From positions 28,740 to 92,739 of the forward strand of contig JAJZRG010000002.1 in the NCBI GenBank assembly GCA_021802825.1: a stretch of 64,000 nucleotides of DNA. Reading direction: 5' to 3'. The position numbers were made by a program, and so were the translations under genes. Source of the DNA: Chloroflexota bacterium (GTDB lineage: Bacteria > Chloroflexota > Limnocylindria > Limnocylindrales > CSP1-4). The notes beneath the pieces are model-generated. The model did no database searches, had not been told where the DNA came from, and saw nothing but the letters and a program-made list of their open reading frames with translations. This document shows, one piece after another, positions 16,733-24,970 of the stretch. Numbering within the stretch: the first letter of the stretch is position 1; each line of letters opens with the position of its first letter.

Positions 16733-18492
16733 GGAGCGCGCTCGAGCGCGATCAGCGCCGCACTCCGCGGCGGGAGGGTAGCGAATGGCTTCCAAGCAGC
16801 GAGACCGCCGGCCGGTGTGACGACTGGGGCTGTGGGCGCGGTGGGGCTCGCACCAAAGCCTGTCCCGAGCAGCGCCGTCGCGGTCTGCGCCCCGCACAGT
16901 GGCCCCGTCGCGAGCGAGAGCCCGTAGTCGCTGACGGTCCGGTCGCTCACGTTCGCGACCAGCAGCACGCTCCGGCCCCCAGACGTTCGCAGGATCCCCG
17001 TCACCGGCTCGGCGCCCCCGTCAACGACCGCCGTCGCGCCGGCACGGAGCGCGGGCTGCGCTTCATGCAGGCGGATGAGGTCTCGGTAGAGCGAGAGGAG
17101 CGAATTCGGGTCGCCCGTCTCCGCGGCCACGTTGACGGTGGACCAGTCGCTGCCGAGCGACTCCCAGGGCACCGTGGTGCTGAAGCCGCCATACGGCCCG
17201 TCGCCGGTCCACTGCATCGGCCGGCGGATCATCGGGTCGGGCTTCTGGCCCTGCATGCCGATCTCCTCTCCGTAGTAGAGGAACGGCACGCCGGGCTCGG
17301 CGAACAGCAGCATGGCCGCGAGGCGGGCGGAGGCGCTGTCGGCGTTGACCTGGCTCATCACCCGGTCCTGATCGTGGTTGGCGAGGAAGATGCCCGACTG
17401 TAGCGGGGGCCATGCCGTCTGCGTGTCGCCCAGCGCCGTCAGGAGTGGCGCGACGCGCTGGTTCCGGATCGCGGACAGGGTCCCTGATTGCAGCGCGAAG
17501 TTGAACGTGAGGTCCGTGCTGCGCGGCACGTACCCGCCCGCGATCTGCGGCACGTCCCACACCTCGCCGATGGTCATCGCCCCGGGCTCGTCGGCCTTCG
17601 CCTGCTGCTGGAACCGGGCGAGCCAGTCCAAGGTTGCCCGGGTGTTCGCCTGCTTCTGCCCGTCCTCGACGAGGTACTTCGCCGCGTCGAGCCGGAATCC
17701 GTCCACGCCAACGTCCGCCAGCCAGTGCTTGGCGACCGCGTCCATCTGCGCCGCCACCGCCGGGTTCGCCAGGTTCAGGTCCGGCATGTGCTCCGAGAAG
17801 ATCCCGTAGTACCAGCGGTCCTGATTGCCCAGCTGGTGCCACGCGATCTGGTTGTCGGGCCCGAAGTAGCCCGGGTTCGTCTTCGACCAGATGTACCAGT
17901 CGGCGTAGGGTCCCTTGCCGATTGCCGAGGCGACGAACCACGGGTTCTGGTCGGACGTGTGGTTGAGCGTCAGGTCCAGGATCACCTTGATGCCGCGCCT
18001 GTGGGCCGCGGCGAGGAAGGCGGCGAAGTCGGCGGAGGTGCCATAGTCGGCCTCGACCTTGGTGTAGTCGATGACGTCGTAGCCGTGGTAGCTGGGGGAG
18101 TCGAAGATCGGCATCAGCCAGATCCCGGTCACGCCCAGGTCGTTCGTGGTCGCCGGCTTGCCGTCGTTGAGGTAGTCGAGCTTCGCGGTCAGGCCCCTGA
18201 AGTCGCCGATGCCGTCCCCGTTGCCGTCCGCGAAGCTGCGCACGAAGACCTCGTACCAGACGCGGTCGTTCCAGTCGTAGGTCCTGGGAGCTGTCGCCGG
18301 CGTGCAGGTTGCGGTCGCTGCTGACGGGACGCCCGAGGCCGAAGCCTGCGAGGCGAGCGAGGACGCCGGGGGCGGCGCCGTGGCTGCCGGGATGGAGGGG
18401 GTGCTCGGTGTCGGCCGGGTCGTCGGTGTCCCGCAGCCCGCGACCAGCAGGGCAGCCAGGAGCAGGGGGCGGAGTCGGCCGGCGGCAAGCAC
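16729..18492 (-). CDS. Alpha-amylase family (GH13) lipoprotein
   Basis: 587 residues, GTG start. A signal peptide with lipobox (VAGC, Cys ~20) anchors it outside the membrane, followed by a Thr/Pro/Ser linker to ~60. The GH13 barrel has all catalytic parts: LTLNHTSDQ, GFRLDAAKYL (nucleophile Asp), TIGEVWD (acid/base Glu) and LANHDQDR (transition-state Asp). A DGNGDGIGDF loop may bind calcium. It hydrolyses external alpha-glucans to products for the adjacent ABC transporter. It is transcribed from a leaderless-type promoter (TAGACT, 6 nt before GTG) divergent from the next GH13 gene. Confidence 0.92.
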   Translation of the reverse strand: MLAAGRLRPLLLAALLVAGCGTPTTRPTPSTPSIPAATAPPPASSLASQASASGVPSAATATCTPATAPRTYDWNDRVWYEVFVRSFADGNGDGIGDFRGLTAKLDYLNDGKPATTNDLGVTGIWLMPIFDSPSYHGYDVIDYTKVEADYGTSADFAAFLAAAHRRGIKVILDLTLNHTSDQNPWFVASAIGKGPYADWYIWSKTNPGYFGPDNQIAWHQLGNQDRWYYGIFSEHMPDLNLANPAVAAQMDAVAKHWLADVGVDGFRLDAAKYLVEDGQKQANTRATLDWLARFQQQAKADEPGAMTIGEVWDVPQIAGGYVPRSTDLTFNFALQSGTLSAIRNQRVAPLLTALGDTQTAWPPLQSGIFLANHDQDRVMSQVNADSASARLAAMLLFAEPGVPFLYYGEEIGMQGQKPDPMIRRPMQWTGDGPYGGFSTTVPWESLGSDWSTVNVAAETGDPNSLLSLYRDLIRLHEAQPALRAGATAVVDGGAEPVTGILRTSGGRSVLLVANVSDRTVSDYGLSLATGPLCGAQTATALLGTGFGASPTAPTAPVVTPAGGLAAWKPFATLPPRSAALIALERAP

Positions 18493-18498
18493 GCCGAC

Positions 18499-18522
18499 AG
18501 TCTATCGGCCACACCCTAGACT
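18499..18522. promoter_or_regulatory. Divergent pair of leaderless -10 boxes between the two GH13 genes
   Basis: TAGACT reads outward on both strands (18504-18499 minus and 18517-18522 plus), each exactly 6 nt before its start codon. The whole intergenic space is 36 bp, so each -35 region must lie near or inside the opposite gene's start. The two hexamers form an inverted repeat 12 bp apart. Confidence 0.75.
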
Positions 18523-18528
18523 CTCGGG

Positions 18529-20088
18529 ATGCCGATCGATACGCCCGACTGGGTCCGCGACGCCGTCTTCTACCAGATCTTCCCCGACCGCTTCGCGCGC
18601 TCCGGCCGCGTCCCCGCGCCGGGCCCGCTCGAAACCTGGGACCACGCCCCAACCCCGCACGGGTTCAAGGGCGGCGACCTGCTGGGGATCGCCGAGCGGC
18701 TCCCGTACCTCGCCGACCTTGGCGTCACGGCGCTGTACTTGACGCCCATCTTCGCGTCGGCCTCGAACCACCGCTACCACACCTACGACTACCTCGCGGT
18801 GGATCCGATCCTCGGTGGCAACCTCGCACTGCGGGTGCTGCTCGACGAGGCCCACGGCCGCGGGATGCGGGTCGTGCTCGACGGGGTGTTCAACCACACC
18901 GGGCGCGGCTTCTGGCCGTTCCACCACGTGCTCGAGAACGGCGCCGGCTCGCCGTACGTGGACTGGTTCCACTTCCACCCCGCTGCGCTTCACGGCAAGC
19001 GCCCGCTCCGGCCCTACCCGTGGCACGGCGACGGCGACCACTGGCCGGTGGACCCCGCCGACGAGCCCACATCCGACGCGAAGGGCGACGAGTCGTTCCG
19101 GCGGCTGGGGTACCGGGCGTGGTGGGGCCTGCCCGCGCTGCCCAAGCTCAACACGGACAACCCGCAGGTCCGCGAACACCTCATGACCGTGGCCGAGCAC
19201 TGGCTCCAGTTCGGCATCGACGGCTGGCGACTGGACGTCCCGATGGAGATCCACACCCCGGGCTTCTGGGAGGAGTTCCGGCGGCGGGTCCGGGCCGTCA
19301 ACCCCGAGGCGTACATCGTGGGCGAGATCTGGCACGAGTGCGCCGACTGGCTGGCGGGCGACCGGTTCGACGCGGTCATGAACTACCCGCTCGCGTTCGC
19401 GATCCTCGGGTTCGCCGCGCAGGGCCACCTTGACCGCGCGGTTGTCGGCCGGCAGGGCGAGTACGCGCGCGGCACGGTGGTCCGCGACGGGGCGGGCCTG
19501 GGCCAGGAGCTGGAGCGGCTCATGGCGCTCTACGACCCCGCGGTCACCCACGTCCAGCTCAACCTCCTCGACAGCCACGATTCCCCGCGCTTCCGGACGC
19601 TCGCCGGCCGCGATACCGGGGCCTGGCGGCTGGCGACCCTGCTCCTGGCCACGCTGCCGGGCGCGCCCTGCATCTACTACGGCGACGAGGTGGGCGTTGA
19701 GGGCGACCAGGATCCCGACTGCCGCCGCTCGTTCCCCTGGGACGAGGCGCGATGGGACCGCGACGGGCTGGCCTGGACGAAGGCGGTGCTCGCGATGCGG
19801 CACGGCTCGCCGGCGTTGCGGCGCGGGTCGTTCCGGGTGGCCGGCGCCGCGGGCCTGTCGATGGGCTTCGTCCGGGCTGGCGACGGGGGCGACCTGGCCG
19901 TGGTCGCGGTCAATGCGGGTGACGAGGCGGTGTCGCTCCAGCTGACGGTGCCGGAGGCGGCGGGCCGGGTGCTCGAGGGCGTGCCGCTGCCCGGGACCGT
20001 GCCGGCGTCCGTCACGGTGTCGGCCGACGGTACGCTCGCCGTCGCGGTCCCCGCGCGCACGGGCGCAGTGCTGCGGTCGGCTCGCTAG
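18529..20088 (+). CDS. Cytoplasmic GH13 enzyme, neopullulanase/maltodextrin-hydrolase type
   Basis: 519 residues, no signal peptide. GH13 motifs: DGVFNHTG (region I), GWRLDVPMEI (nucleophile Asp), IVGEIWHE (acid/base Glu) and LLDSHDSPR (Asp). WDHAPTPHGFKGGDLLGI and YHTYDY near the start resemble cyclomaltodextrinase/neopullulanase enzymes without their N-terminal CBM34 domain. A C-terminal beta domain (~430-519) closes the protein. It probably breaks down imported maltodextrins. Transcription starts at or next to the ATG (TAGACT 6 nt upstream, no Shine-Dalgarno). Confidence 0.9.
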   Translation: MPIDTPDWVRDAVFYQIFPDRFARSGRVPAPGPLETWDHAPTPHGFKGGDLLGIAERLPYLADLGVTALYLTPIFASASNHRYHTYDYLAVDPILGGNLALRVLLDEAHGRGMRVVLDGVFNHTGRGFWPFHHVLENGAGSPYVDWFHFHPAALHGKRPLRPYPWHGDGDHWPVDPADEPTSDAKGDESFRRLGYRAWWGLPALPKLNTDNPQVREHLMTVAEHWLQFGIDGWRLDVPMEIHTPGFWEEFRRRVRAVNPEAYIVGEIWHECADWLAGDRFDAVMNYPLAFAILGFAAQGHLDRAVVGRQGEYARGTVVRDGAGLGQELERLMALYDPAVTHVQLNLLDSHDSPRFRTLAGRDTGAWRLATLLLATLPGAPCIYYGDEVGVEGDQDPDCRRSFPWDEARWDRDGLAWTKAVLAMRHGSPALRRGSFRVAGAAGLSMGFVRAGDGGDLAVVAVNAGDEAVSLQLTVPEAAGRVLEGVPLPGTVPASVTVSADGTLAVAVPARTGAVLRSAR

Positions 20089-20156
20089 GGCCAGGGATCC
20101 GCGATGCTCCGCCCGCGACGTGTCAGCGCCCGCATGCCGCCCGCACCCACTCCGCG

Positions 20157-20162
20157 TATGCT
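20157..20162 (+). promoter_or_regulatory. Leaderless -10 box
   Basis: TATGCT ends 8 nt before the GTG at 20171; there is no Shine-Dalgarno sequence between them. Confidence 0.6.
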
Positions 20163-20170
20163 CGACTCAC

Positions 20171-20860
20171 GTGGCTGACCTTCCGTTCAACCTCCCCGAA
20201 CCGCTGGCCCAACGTCTCCGAGCGGCCGCCGATGCCGAGGGCAAGATCGTCCGGGCGCTCGACGCGCTGGGACCCCTCGGCGGCCGTGACGTGGCGCTCC
20301 TCGGTGTGCCTGAGGGGCCCCTGCGCGAGTCCCTCGTCGCCACCGGGCTGCGCGCTCACCACCTGGCGGCCCCTCCACGGGCCGCAGGCGGCGGGAGCGC
20401 CGGCCGTCACCTTGGCCTCGACCTCCCGGACGCCAGCGTCGACGCCGTCGTGGCGCTGTGGGACGGCTTTCAGGGTGTCAACGAGGCAGAGCTGGCCGAG
20501 GCGGACCGCGTGCTCCGGCCCGAGGGTCGGCTGCTCGTGGTCCACGACTACGGCCGGGACGAGGTGTCCTCGCTGGTGGGGGATTCCGGCCCCCAGTACC
20601 GTGAGTGGAGCCATCGCGGCGGGCCCTTCCTCCGGGGCGGCGGGTTCAAGATCCGCGTCCTCCACTGCTTCTGGACCTTCCCGTCGGTCGGGGACGGCCA
20701 GGCGTTCCTCGAGGAGGCGTTCGGGGAGCGGGGGCGTGCCCTCGGCGCCGCGATGAAGCGGCCGCGGGTGTCGTGGAACGTCGCCGTCTATCATCGCTGG
20801 CGCGGGGGCCTGGCGCCGGAGGGCACGCCCGTGGACGAGGCCGGGGCCGGTGGCCACTGA
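20171..20860 (+). CDS. SAM-dependent methyltransferase-like protein
   Basis: 229 residues from the GTG at 20171, supported by a TATGCT promoter hexamer 8 nt upstream; an upstream in-frame ATG would place coding sequence over that hexamer. The core looks like a divergent class I methyltransferase: DVALLGVPEG, DLPDASVDAVVALWDGF and ADRVLRPEGRLLVVHDYGRDE. The usual glycine-rich SAM loop is weak, so it may be a degenerate or substrate-adapted member. Target unknown. Confidence 0.65.
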   Translation: MADLPFNLPEPLAQRLRAAADAEGKIVRALDALGPLGGRDVALLGVPEGPLRESLVATGLRAHHLAAPPRAAGGGSAGRHLGLDLPDASVDAVVALWDGFQGVNEAELAEADRVLRPEGRLLVVHDYGRDEVSSLVGDSGPQYREWSHRGGPFLRGGGFKIRVLHCFWTFPSVGDGQAFLEEAFGERGRALGAAMKRPRVSWNVAVYHRWRGGLAPEGTPVDEAGAGGH

Positions 20861-20935
20861 GGCGCCGGCGCCGAGGCCGTCCGAGGCAGGCTCCCCGCCC
20901 TGCCCGAGGTTCACACCGCCGCGACCGAGCCCTGC

Positions 20936-20941
20936 TACGCT
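20936..20941 (+). promoter_or_regulatory. Leaderless -10 box
   Basis: TACGCT ends 6 nt before the ATG at 20948, with no ribosome-binding sequence. Confidence 0.6.
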
Positions 20942-20947
20942 CGGCGC

Positions 20948-21364
20948 ATGAGCCGCAACCAGCGCGCAACTGCGCGCGCGCCGCGACCCCGAGCCCAGGG
21001 CGGCGGCCAACCCGGCGCCAGCGGACCCCACGTCGGGCCGCTGCGCCTCACGCCGCTGCGCGTCACCCTGGCCGTCGCGCTGGCTGGTGGGATCGGGTTC
21101 CTGGCCTGGTCGGTCTTCGTGCGTGACGCGAACCAGGCCTACCAAGTCCCGATGATGGCGACGGGCTTCTTCGTGTGCGGCATCGTGCTCGCGATCGTCG
21201 CCGTCATGTCGCTGGGCAAGGTCATCAGCGCGGGCCGCGAGGGCCGCGACGGGACCGCCGTCCTCACGGCACTGGCCGGCGGGCTGATGGCGGCGGTCGC
21301 CATGCTCCTGCTCGCCGGAGCTGTCATCATGAGCCTCATCTGGACGGGCACGAAGGCGAGTTAG
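20948..21364 (+). CDS. Three-span membrane protein
   Basis: 138 residues. A basic, Arg/Pro/Gly-rich cytoplasmic N-terminus (~1-38) leads to three membrane spans: VTLAVALAGGIGFLAWSVFV, MATGFFVCGIVLAIVAVMSL and LMAAVAMLLLAGAVIMSLIW. No enzyme motif. The start is supported by TACGCT six bases upstream. Function unknown; it ends 53 bp before tRNA-Glu. Confidence 0.72.
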   Translation: MSRNQRATARAPRPRAQGGGQPGASGPHVGPLRLTPLRVTLAVALAGGIGFLAWSVFVRDANQAYQVPMMATGFFVCGIVLAIVAVMSLGKVISAGREGRDGTAVLTALAGGLMAAVAMLLLAGAVIMSLIWTGTKAS

Positions 21365-21387
21365 AGCCTCGGCGGATGGCCGTTTGG

Positions 21388-21393
21388 TACACT
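21388..21393 (+). promoter_or_regulatory. -10 box of the tRNA-Glu promoter
   Basis: TACACT, 24 nt before the mature tRNA 5' end, in the position expected for a short 5' leader removed by RNase P. Confidence 0.5.
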
Positions 21394-21417
21394 CGGCCGG
21401 CCCTTCCGGGGTCGCGT

Positions 21418-21494
21418 GCCCCCATCGTCTAGAGGCCTAGGACGCCGCCCTTTCAAGGCGGAGATCACCGGTTCGAATCCGGTTGGGGGTACCA
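21418..21494 (+). tRNA. tRNA-Glu (anticodon TTC)
   Basis: A full cloverleaf can be drawn. The acceptor stem GCCCCCA pairs with TGGGGGT (first pair G-U). The anticodon stem CCGCC/GGCGG encloses the loop CTTTCAA, giving anticodon TTC for glutamate. The T-arm ACCGG-TTCGAAT-CCGGT is perfect. The discriminator is A and CCA is encoded (21492-21494). Confidence 0.95.
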
Positions 21495-21550
21495 GAGCGT
21501 CCGCCCAGGTCACCGCCCGCGCGGTGCCGTTCCGCGCCTGCGGCGTGCGG

Positions 21551-21556
21551 TATCCT
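21551..21556 (+). promoter_or_regulatory. Leaderless -10 box
   Basis: TATCCT ends 8 nt before the ATG at 21565. Confidence 0.55.
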
Positions 21557-21564
21557 GCGGGGCG

Positions 21565-21918
21565 ATGGAGATCATGGGCGTGACGATCCGAACGATCGTC
21601 AGCGACAACATCGCGATCCGCTGCGACGGCTGCCTCGAGGTCATCCCCGGCACGCCGTGGCGCGTGAGCCTGCTCGACGTTGTGGCGCCCGAGGTGCCCG
21701 CGGGGTGGACCGAGACGGCGCCGGTGAACCCGGGGCCGCACCAGTTCCACGCGGACCCGGCGTGCGTCCGGCGCTGGATGGCGGAGCGCGGTTACCGGAT
21801 CTGCCGCCGCGGCACCGTGCGCGAGATCATGCGCCCGGTGGCGCTCCCAACCAACCCGCCGTCCCTCGGGCTGTGCGACGGCGTGCACCGCGACGACCAC
21901 GAGTTCGTCCCGGCCTGA
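21565..21918 (+). CDS. Small putative zinc-binding protein
   Basis: 117 residues, soluble. A CDGC pair (~20-23) and a downstream HADPAC segment (~62-67) give a Cys2-His-Cys set suited to a treble-clef-like zinc site; additional Cys residues follow at RICRRG and LGLCDG. The pattern of a short beta hairpin with a metal knuckle and a helix (CVRRWMAERGY) resembles small nucleic-acid or protein-binding modules. No family recognised. It stands alone between the tRNA and the HTH regulator. Confidence 0.65.
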   Translation: MEIMGVTIRTIVSDNIAIRCDGCLEVIPGTPWRVSLLDVVAPEVPAGWTETAPVNPGPHQFHADPACVRRWMAERGYRICRRGTVREIMRPVALPTNPPSLGLCDGVHRDDHEFVPA

Positions 21919-21974
21919 GCGTCCGGGCACGCGGTCGGACAGAGCCTCGCTCATCGTCCCGCAGGCCCTCGAAT

Positions 21975-21989
21975 CGAGTGCTACACTCG
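21975..21989 (+). promoter_or_regulatory. -10 box inside a short inverted repeat
   Basis: TACACT (21982-21987) sits inside CGAGTG-CTA-CACTCG. It lies ~90 nt before the HTH-regulator start, so that gene would have a leader. The inverted repeat could be an operator, possibly for the regulator itself. Confidence 0.4.
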
Positions 21990-22077
21990 CGGCCGCATAT
22001 GCCTCCGGCGTACCCAGATTTGCCGACATTTGATCGTGGCTGCGGACGGAGCACCGTGCGTCCCACCGGGAGAGAGC

Positions 22078-23058
22078 GTGGCAACTGATCGGCAGCCGCC
22101 CCCAGAGCGCCCCCAGCCCGATCGGCTCCCCCTCGGGGCGGCGAGCCGCCTCCTCGGCGTTGACCCCGACACGCTGCGGCGCTGGGCCGACGAGGGGCGC
22201 GTGCCGGCGTTCACCACGCCCGGCGGGCACCGCCGGTTCGAGCGCAAGGCCCTCGAGCGCCTGATGGCGGCGCGGCGAACCGGGCCTGACAACGGGCTCG
22301 CCTCGCTGGGCTCGAATGCCGAGCGCCTGTCCGCAGCCTATCGCCGACGGTACAGCGAGCAGCACGGGGCCGGGCTCGACCCGCGCACCCGGGTCCCGGC
22401 CGCAGACCGCGAGTCCTTCCGCGAGGTGGGCCGCCAGCTGGTGGACGCGCTCGTCCGCCATCTCGACGAGACGGGGCAGGCACGGGCGCTCGCGGAGCGC
22501 GAGGCGATCGACCTCGCGGGGCACATCGGGGAGCGCCTGGGCCTGTACGGCGTGCCCCTCGCCGATGCGGTCGCGATGTTCATCTCCGCGCGCCGCCCGT
22601 TCATCTCCGAGCTGGGCCTGGTCGCCCGGCGCCGGGGCGTGGACGCGGCTCGGGTCGGCGAGCTGTTCGACGCCTCCACCGCGCTGCTCGACCGGTTGCT
22701 GCTCGCCTTCGTCTCCGGCCACGAGGTTGTCGCGCGTGAAGCGGCCGCGTCGCGGCGCCGTGCCAACGCCGGCCTCGGGCGCGGGGAGCCGGTGGGCACG
22801 TCCGGACCAGTCCGAGGCCAGCCCCGCCTCGTCATGCCGAGCGACGAACCGCGCCCGCCGGTGCCGATGAGGCCAGCGGCGGCGAGCGGTCCTGGGCGAC
22901 CCGCATCGGCCCCGAATCCGGGCGGGCCAGCCGGAACCGGCAGCACGATCCTCCGCGGCGAGCGCAAGATGCAGCCGGGCAGCGAAGCACCCGGGGCCGG
23001 CGCTGGACGCTCGCCCAGCGGACACGAGCCAACTGACGAGCGGAGAGCAGAGCGGTGA
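22078..23058 (+). CDS. HTH regulator with helical sensor domain (MerR/BldC-like N-terminus)
   Basis: 326 residues from the GTG at 22078 (GGAGAGA just upstream); a TTG at 22030 is an alternative. Residues ~15-65 form a MerR/BldC-type winged helix: LGAASRLLGVDPDTLRRW then GRVPAFTTPGGHRRF. Residues ~100-225 form an all-helical domain with the look of RsbR/RsbT-co-antagonist sensor domains. The last ~100 residues are Pro/Gly/Arg-rich and probably disordered. It overlaps the next membrane-protein gene by GTGA, so the two are co-translated. Confidence 0.72.
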   Translation: MATDRQPPPERPQPDRLPLGAASRLLGVDPDTLRRWADEGRVPAFTTPGGHRRFERKALERLMAARRTGPDNGLASLGSNAERLSAAYRRRYSEQHGAGLDPRTRVPAADRESFREVGRQLVDALVRHLDETGQARALAEREAIDLAGHIGERLGLYGVPLADAVAMFISARRPFISELGLVARRRGVDAARVGELFDASTALLDRLLLAFVSGHEVVAREAAASRRRANAGLGRGEPVGTSGPVRGQPRLVMPSDEPRPPVPMRPAAASGPGRPASAPNPGGPAGTGSTILRGERKMQPGSEAPGAGAGRSPSGHEPTDERRAER

Positions 23059-24203
23059 GCGTGGCGGTTCCGGGCCTGACGGCGATCCTCGCCGCGGTGT
23101 TCACGGTCCTCCTGGTGGACCAGTGGCGCGAACGCCGCCACGGCTTCCAGCTGGCATGGGCGGTCGGGACGCTGTGCTACACGCTCGGCTCTGGCGCCGA
23201 GGCACTGGCCGCCGCCAACGGCTGGAGCGAGCCCCTGTACCGGACCTGGTACCTCGCTGGCGGGCTCCTGACCGCTGGCTGGCTTGGCCTCGGGACCGCG
23301 TTCCTGCTCGCCCGCACCCGCTTCGGCTACGCCTACGGCGCCCTGCTGCTGTTCGCGGGCTTCATCGCCCTCGTGAGCGCCATCAGCCCCAAGAACGCCG
23401 GCGCCGGCCCGCTGCCGTTCGTGTACGCGGTGGGCACGCTCGGGACGAGCGTCGCCGTGTTCGCGATGTCGTACTTCGCGAGCGACCGGTGGGCAAGGCT
23501 CGTGGCCGCCTTCGTGGTCGTGCTGTCGGTTGCGGGGATCGCGGTCACCATCGCCATGCCGGCGCTGCCAGCCCCCGGGTACCTCCTCAACGCCGCCGGG
23601 CAGCCCGTCGGCGACGCGATGCCGCCCTACCTGCGCCTGATCGCGCCCGTGATGAACATCTCCGGCGGCGGGGCGCTGATGCTCGGCGCGGTCTTCTCGG
23701 CTTACGTGTTCATGCCCAAGCGCCGCGTCCTGCCGTATTCGCTCGATCCCACGCAGCCCGGCGACCAGTTTCTGTTCAATCTGCTGATCGCGGTGCCCGC
23801 GATCGCGGTGAACCTGGTGGCATCGCTGCCGGGCGCCGTCCGCGAGTTCCTCGCCGGCCGCCTCCACTCGCGGGTGCCCGCGACGCTGCTCATCGCGGCC
23901 GGGGCGCTCGTGCCGCTCGTGACCGACTCCCTCAGCGTTGCGGGTTCGACGGGCATCCTCGCGCTCGGCAAGCTGGTCGGCATCGTGCTCCTGTTCGCGG
24001 GGTTCCTCGTCTCGACCGAGGTCTTCCGTGAGGTCCGCATCCCGTTCACGTCGGTCCGCTTCGGGACCCCGGGCCGCGAGCGTGCCCGGCGCCGGGACGC
24101 CGTTGCGAGCGCCGCCGCAGGCGAGGCGCTCCTCGGATCGGCCGCCCCTGGGTCCCGGGCCGCGAGCCCGTCGGCCGGCCCGACGAGCTCCGACCTGCGC
24201 TGA
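23055..24203 (+). CDS. Polytopic membrane protein, function unknown
   Basis: 382 residues, GTG start overlapping the regulator stop. About eight membrane spans cover residues ~5-330, starting LTAILAAVFTVLLVDQW and ending LVGIVLLFAGFLVSTEVF. The long Arg/Ala/Ser-rich tail (~335-382) is cytoplasmic. Its place between an HTH regulator and a NarL-type response regulator that has no kinase nearby makes a sensory or signal-relay role attractive, but no histidine-kinase or known receptor motif is visible. Confidence 0.7.
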   Translation: MSVAVPGLTAILAAVFTVLLVDQWRERRHGFQLAWAVGTLCYTLGSGAEALAAANGWSEPLYRTWYLAGGLLTAGWLGLGTAFLLARTRFGYAYGALLLFAGFIALVSAISPKNAGAGPLPFVYAVGTLGTSVAVFAMSYFASDRWARLVAAFVVVLSVAGIAVTIAMPALPAPGYLLNAAGQPVGDAMPPYLRLIAPVMNISGGGALMLGAVFSAYVFMPKRRVLPYSLDPTQPGDQFLFNLLIAVPAIAVNLVASLPGAVREFLAGRLHSRVPATLLIAAGALVPLVTDSLSVAGSTGILALGKLVGIVLLFAGFLVSTEVFREVRIPFTSVRFGTPGRERARRRDAVASAAAGEALLGSAAPGSRAASPSAGPTSSDLR

Positions 24204-24263
24204 CCGGCGGCGCCCGCCCCACCCCGCCGAGCCCACCCGGGCCCTCGCGCCGCCCGTCGCGCG

Positions 24264-24269
24264 TATCCT
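24264..24269 (+). promoter_or_regulatory. Leaderless -10 box before the mini-ORF
   Basis: TATCCT ends 7 nt before the ATG of the eight-codon reading frame at 24277. Confidence 0.55.
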
Positions 24270-24276
24270 GTTGCCG

Positions 24277-24303
24277 ATGAGCAGCGACGGCGATACGCGA
24301 TGA
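24277..24303 (+). CDS. Eight-codon upstream reading frame coupled to the response regulator
   Basis: ATG at 24277 encodes MSSDGDTR and stops at a TGA that overlaps the next gene's ATG (ATGA at 24300-24303). TATCCT 7 nt upstream would make this ATG the leaderless transcript start. The 13 bases at this ATG nearly repeat those at the main ATG 23 bp later, so the arrangement may have arisen by duplication. It may act as a ribosome loader for re-initiation, or be incidental. Confidence 0.45.
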   Translation: MSSDGDTR

Positions 24304-24968
24304 GCAGTGACGAGGTCGAGAGGTCGGTGCAGGACGCCGCCGAGCCCATCAAGGTCCTGATCGTCGATGACCACACGGTCGTCCGACGCGGCCTCCGGGG
24401 CTTCTTCGACCTGCTCGACGACATCGAGGTCGTGGGCGAGGCCGAGGACGGCCGTCGCGCCGTAGCGCTGGTCGATGAGGTCCGGCCCGACGTCGTCCTG
24501 ATGGACATCGTGATGCCGACGATGGACGGGATCGCCGCGATCGGCGAGATCAAGGCCCGCCATCCCGATGTCGAGATCGTGGCGCTGACGAGCTTCATCG
24601 AGGAGGACCGCGTGACCGCGGCCCTCGAGGCGGGCGCGACCGGGTACCTGCTCAAGGACGCCGAGGCCGATGACCTGGCCACTGCCATCCGGCGCGCCCA
24701 GGCCGGGGAGGTGCACCTCGACCCCCAGGTCGCGCGGCTGCTCGCTCGGCGCGTGCGCAACCCGCAGCCCGACCACGAGCCGCTCACCGAGCGCGAGCGC
24801 GAGGTTCTGCGGCTCGTCGCCAAGGGGCACTCGAACCGCGAGATCGGGGCTCTCCTCGACATCACCGAGCGGACCGCGCGGACCCACGTGTCGAACATCC
24901 TGGGCAAGCTTGCCCTGGCGAGCCGGACTCAAGCCGCGCTGTGGGCGATCGAGCACAAGGCGGTCTAG
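24300..24968 (+). CDS. NarL/FixJ-family response regulator
   Basis: 222 residues. Receiver domain ~18-135: VLIVDDHTVV (acidic pocket), phospho-acceptor Asp in VVLMDIVMP, the conserved Thr in ALTSF and Lys in LLKDAEA. The LuxR-type HTH at ~155-215 has LTEREREVLRLVAKGHSNREIG and TARTHVSNILGKL. It should dimerise on phosphorylation and bind DNA. No cognate kinase gene is adjacent. The start overlaps the stop of an eight-codon upstream frame. Confidence 0.93.
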   Translation: MSSDEVERSVQDAAEPIKVLIVDDHTVVRRGLRGFFDLLDDIEVVGEAEDGRRAVALVDEVRPDVVLMDIVMPTMDGIAAIGEIKARHPDVEIVALTSFIEEDRVTAALEAGATGYLLKDAEADDLATAIRRAQAGEVHLDPQVARLLARRVRNPQPDHEPLTEREREVLRLVAKGHSNREIGALLDITERTARTHVSNILGKLALASRTQAALWAIEHKAV

Positions 24969-24970
24969 TC

